From JANYIP01 sp031394045 (lineage in GTDB: Bacteria; Actinomycetota; Actinomycetes; Prado026), in contig JANMWN010000056.1 of NCBI GenBank assembly GCA_031394045.1, positions 1 to 10,426 of the forward strand: a stretch of 10,426 nucleotides of DNA, read 5' to 3'. The position numbers and the translations under genes are program-made. The notes under the pieces were generated by a model. That model had not been told where the DNA came from. It ran no database searches and was given only the letters and a program-made list of their open reading frames with translations. Below are positions 7,662 through 10,426 of this stretch, in pieces (the stretch's first letter is position 1; the number at the start of each line of letters is the position of its first letter).

Positions 7662-7734
7662 TGGCCGGTGCCGGCCACCCTTCGCCTCCCGATCTGGCAC
7701 GCGAATGGCACGAAGCGCCGATTCGATCTTCGTG
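7662..7734. repeat. Cluster of short inverted and direct repeats near the element end
   Basis: Three signals are packed into 73 bases. A dyad TGGCCGG/CCGGCCA with a two-base centre lies at 7662-7677. TGGCACG is repeated 11 bp apart at 7695-7701 and 7706-7712. CACGAAG/CTTCGTG forms seven-base arms at 7709-7715 and 7728-7734. The cluster lies 49 to 121 bases inside the tRNA 3' end. Integrase arm sites and excisionase sites often lie at that distance from the att core, so these are candidates for att accessory sites. A tRNA transcript end or AlbA_2 promoter elements are other readings. Confidence 0.5.
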
Positions 7735-7782
7735 ATGCGGGGCTGAGCCCGAGCGGAGAACAACATCGTCGCAGGTCAGGAG

Positions 7783-7805
7783 CGGAGGGCGAGGGATTCG
7801 AACCC
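7783..7805. other. Probable attachment site at the 3' end of tRNA-Ser
   Basis: The tRNA 3' terminus (acceptor strand and T arm) faces the integrase and excisionase genes, the classical layout when an element integrates into a tRNA 3' end and restores it. The exact core cannot be defined because no second copy of the T-arm and acceptor sequence was seen in this window. The partner copy is expected to the left. The call rests on gene order and orientation. Confidence 0.45.
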
Positions 7806-7869
7806 TCGAGGAGCTTGCACCCCTAGCGGTTTTCAAGACCGCCGCACTCGGCCACTATGCGAGCCCTCC
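7783..7869 (-). tRNA. tRNA-Ser (anticodon UGA)
   Basis: On the minus strand the sequence folds as a class II tRNA of 87 bases. The acceptor pairs GGAGGGC with GCCCTCC, with discriminator G. The D stem is GCA/TGC, and the anticodon stem GCGGT/ACCGC encloses the loop CTTGAAA with anticodon TGA (7833-7835 on the + strand as TCA). A long serine-type variable arm contains GGGGT...GCTCC. The T stem GAGGG/CCCTC encloses TTCGAAT. The 3' CCA is not encoded; CTCC follows the discriminator. The long variable arm and anticodon agree on serine. It appears intact and is the presumed integration target. Confidence 0.96.
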
Positions 7870-7878
7870 AAGGCTACG

Positions 7879-7884
7879 AGGTTA
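7879..7884 (-). promoter_or_regulatory. Possible -10 element of the tRNA-Ser promoter
   Basis: TAACCT on the minus strand fits the actinobacterial -10 pattern TAnnnT and lies nine bases upstream of the mature tRNA 5' end, which would give a very short leader. No convincing -35 hexamer was found at the expected distance, so the call is tentative. Confidence 0.3.
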
Positions 7885-7998
7885 GTGGTTGCCACCTGGC
7901 CGGAGCCGCGCCGAGGCCCCGGCGAACGACGAAGATCACCTGGACGGGGGCAGACTGCCACGTACCCGTTGCTGTCATGATCGTCCGCGAAACCGGAC

Positions 7999-8016
7999 TG
8001 TACCACTGCTGGTACG
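7999..8016. promoter_or_regulatory. Dyad TGTAC-N8-GTAC upstream of the XRE gene
   Basis: TGTACCACTGCTGGTACG contains the perfect arms GTACCA (8000-8005) and TGGTAC (8010-8015) around CTGC. It ends 33 bases before the XRE start codon, a typical place for autoregulation by a small repressor. Its outer layout, TGTAC then eight bases then GTAC, is also that of the palindrome at 8509-8526. Confidence 0.45.
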
Positions 8017-8049
8017 GACTTCCGTGCCCTTGGCAGCGAGCCTGCATGG

Positions 8050-8295
8050 GTGCCTGCGACCGATCGTCCGCGCGACGTTCGCGACCGGCGCGAGGCCTTC
8101 GGACTCGTCGTACGCGAACGTCGGCTGGCTGCCGGGCTGAGCCAGGAGGCGCTCGCCGAACGCTGCGGCGTGGACCGCAAGAGCATCAGCCGGATGGAGA
8201 CCGGCGCCTTCTCGCCTCGGCTCGACAGCGTCTTCAACGTGGCCGCCGCCCTGCGCATCCCGGTCAGCGAGCTCTTCGAGTCGCTCGGGCCGTAA
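8050..8295 (+). CDS. Small XRE/Cro-type helix-turn-helix regulator
   Basis: An 81-residue protein that is almost entirely one HTH_3 domain. Residues 17-76 contain GLSQEALAERCGVD as the scaffold helix and turn, DRKSISRMETGAFSPR around the recognition helix, and a final helix through AALRIPVSELF. Such proteins bind operators as dimers. The GTG at 8050 is the only ATG, GTG or TTG start after the upstream in-frame stop at 7978-7980, apart from starts inside the domain; its ribosome binding site is poor. It lies on the far side of the tRNA from the integrase, so it is probably chromosomal. No partner toxin or phage gene is adjacent. Two strong hairpins follow, so it is probably monocistronic. Its targets are unknown; the dyads at 7999-8016 and 8509-8526 are candidates. 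Confidence 0.85.
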   Translation: MPATDRPRDVRDRREAFGLVVRERRLAAGLSQEALAERCGVDRKSISRMETGAFSPRLDSVFNVAAALRIPVSELFESLGP

Positions 8296-8304
8296 GCCAG
8301 ACGG

Positions 8305-8356
8305 CGGGAGACCCGGCCCCCTCGCCGCTCGCCACGGCGGAGAGGGCCGGATCCCG
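8305..8356 (+). terminator. Strong hairpin after the XRE gene, probable terminator
   Basis: The hairpin begins nine bases after the XRE stop codon. CGGGA (8305-8309) pairs with TCCCG (8352-8356). Inside, CCGGCCC, CTC and GCCG (8313-8327) pair with CGGC, GAG and GGGCCGG (8335-8350), with one mismatch and a bulge. There is no T-tract, which is common for actinobacterial terminators. It could equally protect the mRNA 3' end. Confidence 0.6.
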
Positions 8357-8371
8357 AGCGCCCGAGCCACG

Positions 8372-8400
8372 TACGGGAGCGAGAGCCGCCCTCTCCCGTA
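8372..8400. terminator. Second hairpin downstream of the XRE gene
   Basis: TACGGGAG (8372-8379) and CTCCCGTA (8393-8400) form perfect eight-base arms around 13 bases. It stands 15 bases after the first hairpin, so the pair could act as a tandem terminator insulating the next regulator gene. No T-tract follows. Confidence 0.45.
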
Positions 8401-8411
8401 GCGCTGCGAGA

Positions 8412-8423
8412 CCTGACGTCAGG
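8412..8423. promoter_or_regulatory. 12-bp perfect palindrome CCTGACGTCAGG
   Basis: The palindrome lies between the tandem hairpins and the larger palindrome at 8502-8533, about 200 bases before the TrmB/LuxR-type regulator start. Contiguous palindromes of this length are typical of dimeric repressor or activator sites. No specific binding family is claimed. Confidence 0.35.
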
Positions 8424-8501
8424 GGGGTGGCGCCCCGATCTCGCGTCTCGGTAGCACCTCCGACTCTTGCCATCCCCCGCTCAGAAGGCAACGGCGTGTC
8501 C

Positions 8502-8533
8502 TGACCGTTGTACGCCATGGCGTACATCGGCCA
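8502..8533. promoter_or_regulatory. Large palindrome with an 18-bp perfect core, candidate operator
   Basis: The core TGTACGCCATGGCGTACA (8509-8526) is a perfect palindrome. Symmetry continues outward with CCG (8505-8507) against CGG (8528-8530) and TG (8502-8503) against CA (8532-8533), so 14 of 16 base pairs match. It lies upstream of the regulator gene and just upstream of a possible -10 at 8556-8561. That puts its centre near -50 of the inferred transcript, where activators usually bind. Binding by the regulator itself or by the XRE protein is possible. Confidence 0.65.
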
Positions 8534-8555
8534 CCGCCGTCTGCGCACCGGTGCC

Positions 8556-8561
8556 TAAGAT
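8556..8561 (+). promoter_or_regulatory. Possible -10 element for the TrmB/LuxR-type regulator
   Basis: TAAGAT fits TAnnnT and would start a transcript near 8568, leaving a leader of about 50 bases before the ATG at 8620. The -35 region (about 8532-8538) is a poor match to TTGACA, as expected of a promoter that needs an activator bound at the adjacent palindrome. Read by eye only. Confidence 0.3.
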
Positions 8562-8619
8562 CATCAACGCATCGAGTCGCTGCATCGCACGGCGGCCGCA
8601 GGGGGAGATGGGGGGAACG

Positions 8620-9648
8620 ATGGCACAGAACAGGCTCGACGCCCTCGGGCTGAATCCAGGCGAGGAACGGATCTATCACCAGCTCGTCACGTCACGGGGC
8701 GGATCGGCCCGCATGCTCGCCCGGGTGCTCCGGCTGCCGCAGCCGACGGTCACCCAGCACCTCAACCGGCTCGTGGCGAACGGGCTGGTCACCGAGAGCA
8801 GGGCCGACCTGCCGGCGTACGTCCCGGGTCGCGGGGTCGAACCGTCCGGAGCCCGCGAGGTGCACTACCTCGCCGAGCCACCCGCGGCCACCCTCGGAGC
8901 CATCTTCAGCTCGCGGGCCACCGGCCTGATCAACAGCGGGGCCGCCATCGAGCGACTGTCCGCCCTGTACGCCGGCGCCGACCCGAGCTCCGACGGCCCG
9001 ACCAAGCCGGTGACGCTGGTCGAGGGCGAGCGGGCGGTCAACCAGGCCGCCTTCGACCTGATCTCTACGGCGCAGGTCGAGTGCCTCCACCTCGACCGGC
9101 AGCCGTTCGTACGCGCCGACGGACCGTGCGCGCTCCAGCCGGCGATGTTCGACCGGATGACCCACGGTGTCGCCGTCCGCACGATCTACGCCGGCGACGT
9201 GTTCCGGGTGGCCGGCTACTTCGAGTACATGCGCGAGGCCGCCCGCCTCGGCGAGCAGGCCCGTCTCCTCACCACATTGCCGATCCGCTTCATGCTGATC
9301 GACGGGCTCGCCGCGCTGCTGCCTCTCGCCTCCGTCGGCCCCTGGGTCAGCGCCGCTGTCGTGGTCCGTGGGCACGAGCTGATCGAGGACCTGACCCACG
9401 TCTTCGAGGAGCTCTGGCTCCGGGCCACCCCGCTGTCGGCCGACGACATGAGCGACCACGAGCTCTCGGAGGAGGAGATCATGCTGCTGCGGATGCTGAC
9501 CACCGACATGACCGATGCCGCGATCGGTCGCCACCTGGGCGCCTCGGTCCGCACGGTGGGGCGCCGGCTGGCCAACCTGCAGCACAAGCTGGGCGCCCAG
9601 ACCCGGTTCGCGATGGGCGCCGAGGCGGCGCGCCGTGGCCTGCTGTAG
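8620..9648 (+). CDS. Two-HTH transcriptional regulator: TrmB-like N-terminus, LuxR/GerE C-terminus
   Basis: A 342-residue protein. Residues 5-65 form a TrmB-like winged helix (LGLNPGEERIYHQLV, then RMLARVLRLPQPTVTQHLNR as the recognition unit). A central region of about 130-270 resembles the phospholipase-D-like effector or dimerisation part of TrmB-type regulators. Residues 282-340 are a LuxR/GerE helix-turn-helix (LSEEEIMLLRMLTTDMTDAA, then GASVRTVGRRLANLQHKLGA). There is no receiver domain. This layout is frequent in actinobacteria. The ATG at 8620 is chosen because the TrmB-type domain starts right after it and purine-rich AGGGGGAG and GGGGGG precede it; the ATG at 8608 is possible. TrmB-family proteins often respond to sugars, which fits the ROK kinase 33 bases downstream, but the ligand is unknown. 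Confidence 0.85.
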   Translation: MAQNRLDALGLNPGEERIYHQLVTSRGGSARMLARVLRLPQPTVTQHLNRLVANGLVTESRADLPAYVPGRGVEPSGAREVHYLAEPPAATLGAIFSSRATGLINSGAAIERLSALYAGADPSSDGPTKPVTLVEGERAVNQAAFDLISTAQVECLHLDRQPFVRADGPCALQPAMFDRMTHGVAVRTIYAGDVFRVAGYFEYMREAARLGEQARLLTTLPIRFMLIDGLAALLPLASVGPWVSAAVVVRGHELIEDLTHVFEELWLRATPLSADDMSDHELSEEEIMLLRMLTTDMTDAAIGRHLGASVRTVGRRLANLQHKLGAQTRFAMGAEAARRGLL

Positions 9649-9681
9649 AGCCACGACCGGGCGATCAGGCACCCTGGTCGC

Positions 9682-10426
9682 ATGACCCCGGGCCAGCACG
9701 CGTCGCCGCCAATGGTGACGCTGTCGATCGACTGCGGAGGAACGGGGCTGAAGGCGCTGCTCCTCGATGCCCAGGCGGAGCAGATCAGCGAGCGGGTACG
9801 CGTGCCGACCCCGTACCCGCTGGCGCCGGACCGCTTCGTCTCGGCGCTCGTCGAGCTCACCGCTGGCCTGTCCGGCTACGACCGGGTGACCGTGGGGATG
9901 CCCGGCATGATCCGGCACGGACGCGTGGTCTTCACGCCGCACTACCCCAGGCTGGCCGGCCCGTTCACCCCGGTCGACACCGTCATCGAGCAGCAGTGGC
10001 GCGGCTTCGACGCCCAGCACGCCCTGGCCGAGGCGTTCGGCCGACCGACCCGGGTGCTCAACGACGCGGAGGTGCAGGGCGCCGGCTCGATCAGTGGCCT
10101 CGGGCTCGAGCTGGTCCTCACCCTCGGCACCGGGCTGGGGTCGGCGATCTTCGACGACGGCTCCCTGGCGCCGCACCTCGAGCTGTCACACCACCCGTTC
10201 CGCAAGGGACAGACGTACGACCAGCAGCTCGGCAACCATGCGCGCAAGGCCGGCAGCCCGGAACGATGGGTACGCCGGGTCCGCCGCGCGATCGAGGTGC
10301 TGAGGCCGGTGGTGTGGTTCGACCGGCTCTACCTCGGCGGCGGCAACGCCCGCTACCTCCCGGCCGAGCCGGGCGACCTGGGCGACGACGTGATCCTCGT
10401 CCCGAACCTGGCCGGCCTCGTCGGCG
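9682..10426 (+). CDS. ROK-family sugar kinase, polyphosphate-glucokinase-like (3' end outside window)
   Basis: About 248 residues are visible and the gene runs past the window end. SIDCGGTGLKALLLD (15-29) is the phosphate-binding DxGGT motif. VLNDAEVQGAGS (125-136) carries the expected catalytic aspartate D128. TLGTGLGSAIFDDG (147-160) is the second nucleotide motif, and LYLGGGNAR is near the C-terminus. These match the short ROK branch that includes polyphosphate/ATP glucokinase; the cysteine-rich zinc motif of NagC/Mlc-type members is absent. The motif usually read as ELGH is ELSH here (167-170). Its probable job is phosphorylating glucose or a related sugar in the cytoplasm, but substrate and phosphate donor cannot be told from sequence. 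The ATG at 9682 has a weak ribosome binding site; the ATG at 9712 is an alternative. The 33-base gap suggests co-transcription with the regulator. Confidence 0.85.
   Translation, partial: MTPGQHASPPMVTLSIDCGGTGLKALLLDAQAEQISERVRVPTPYPLAPDRFVSALVELTAGLSGYDRVTVGMPGMIRHGRVVFTPHYPRLAGPFTPVDTVIEQQWRGFDAQHALAEAFGRPTRVLNDAEVQGAGSISGLGLELVLTLGTGLGSAIFDDGSLAPHLELSHHPFRKGQTYDQQLGNHARKAGSPERWVRRVRRAIEVLRPVVWFDRLYLGGGNARYLPAEPGDLGDDVILVPNLAGLVG

Noticed and set aside
7582..7836. N-terminal extension of the AlbA_2 protein by 85 residues, back to a TTG at 7836
   Set aside because: The extension would be translated from inside the tRNA-Ser gene and the repeat-rich spacer. The AlbA_2 domain starts after the ATG at 7581, which has its own ribosome binding site.
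7857..8504. 215-residue + strand open frame overlapping the XRE gene
   Set aside because: It starts inside the tRNA gene and runs in another frame across the XRE domain and the terminator hairpins; the translation is arginine-rich with no domain.
8692..10176. 494-residue minus-strand open frame across the regulator and ROK genes
   Set aside because: It is antisense to two genes with clear domains on the + strand, and its own translation shows no domain.

Overview
The window is GC-rich and its genes use G/C-ending codons. The protein families (an actinobacterial-type MobF relaxase, a TrmB/LuxR-type regulator, a polyphosphate-glucokinase-like ROK protein) point to an actinobacterium, possibly near Nocardioides and relatives. 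The genus is an inference from family resemblance only.

Positions 1-7800 look like the right-hand end of an integrated mobilizable or conjugative element. From left to right it holds about 1.27 kb without a convincing gene, rich in repeats and a plausible place for oriT; a large relaxase-helicase (1288-4227, +); a small excisionase-type helix-turn-helix protein (4265-4537, +); a tyrosine integrase (4643-5767, +); and, convergent with it, an AlbA_2/Schlafen-like plus GHKL-like ATPase plus winged-helix protein (5827-7581, -). The element meets the chromosome at the 3' end of a tRNA-Ser(UGA) gene (7783-7869, -). That 3' end points toward the integrase, the usual arrangement for tRNA-targeted integration. 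The second att copy was not found and should lie left of the window, with any type IV secretion or coupling-protein genes. The AlbA_2 gene is the only protein gene between integrase and tRNA and is the best candidate for cargo.

Positions 7870-10426 look like chromosomal flank, though a different boundary cannot be excluded. A small XRE-type repressor (8050-8295) is followed by two strong hairpins. Next come a control region with an 18-bp perfect palindrome (8509-8526) and a two-HTH regulator (TrmB-like N-terminus, LuxR/GerE C-terminus; 8620-9648). A ROK-family, polyphosphate-glucokinase-like kinase starts 33 nt later and runs off the window (9682 onward). Both regulators have a dyad of the form TGTAC-N8-GTAC upstream, which suggests, but does not prove, a shared binding protein.

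The observations most worth following are that shared dyad, the dyad-dense 200 bp between the tRNA and the AlbA_2 gene, the AlbA_2-GHKL cargo, the candidate oriT at 1027-1149, and a hairpin that could hide the relaxase ribosome binding site.
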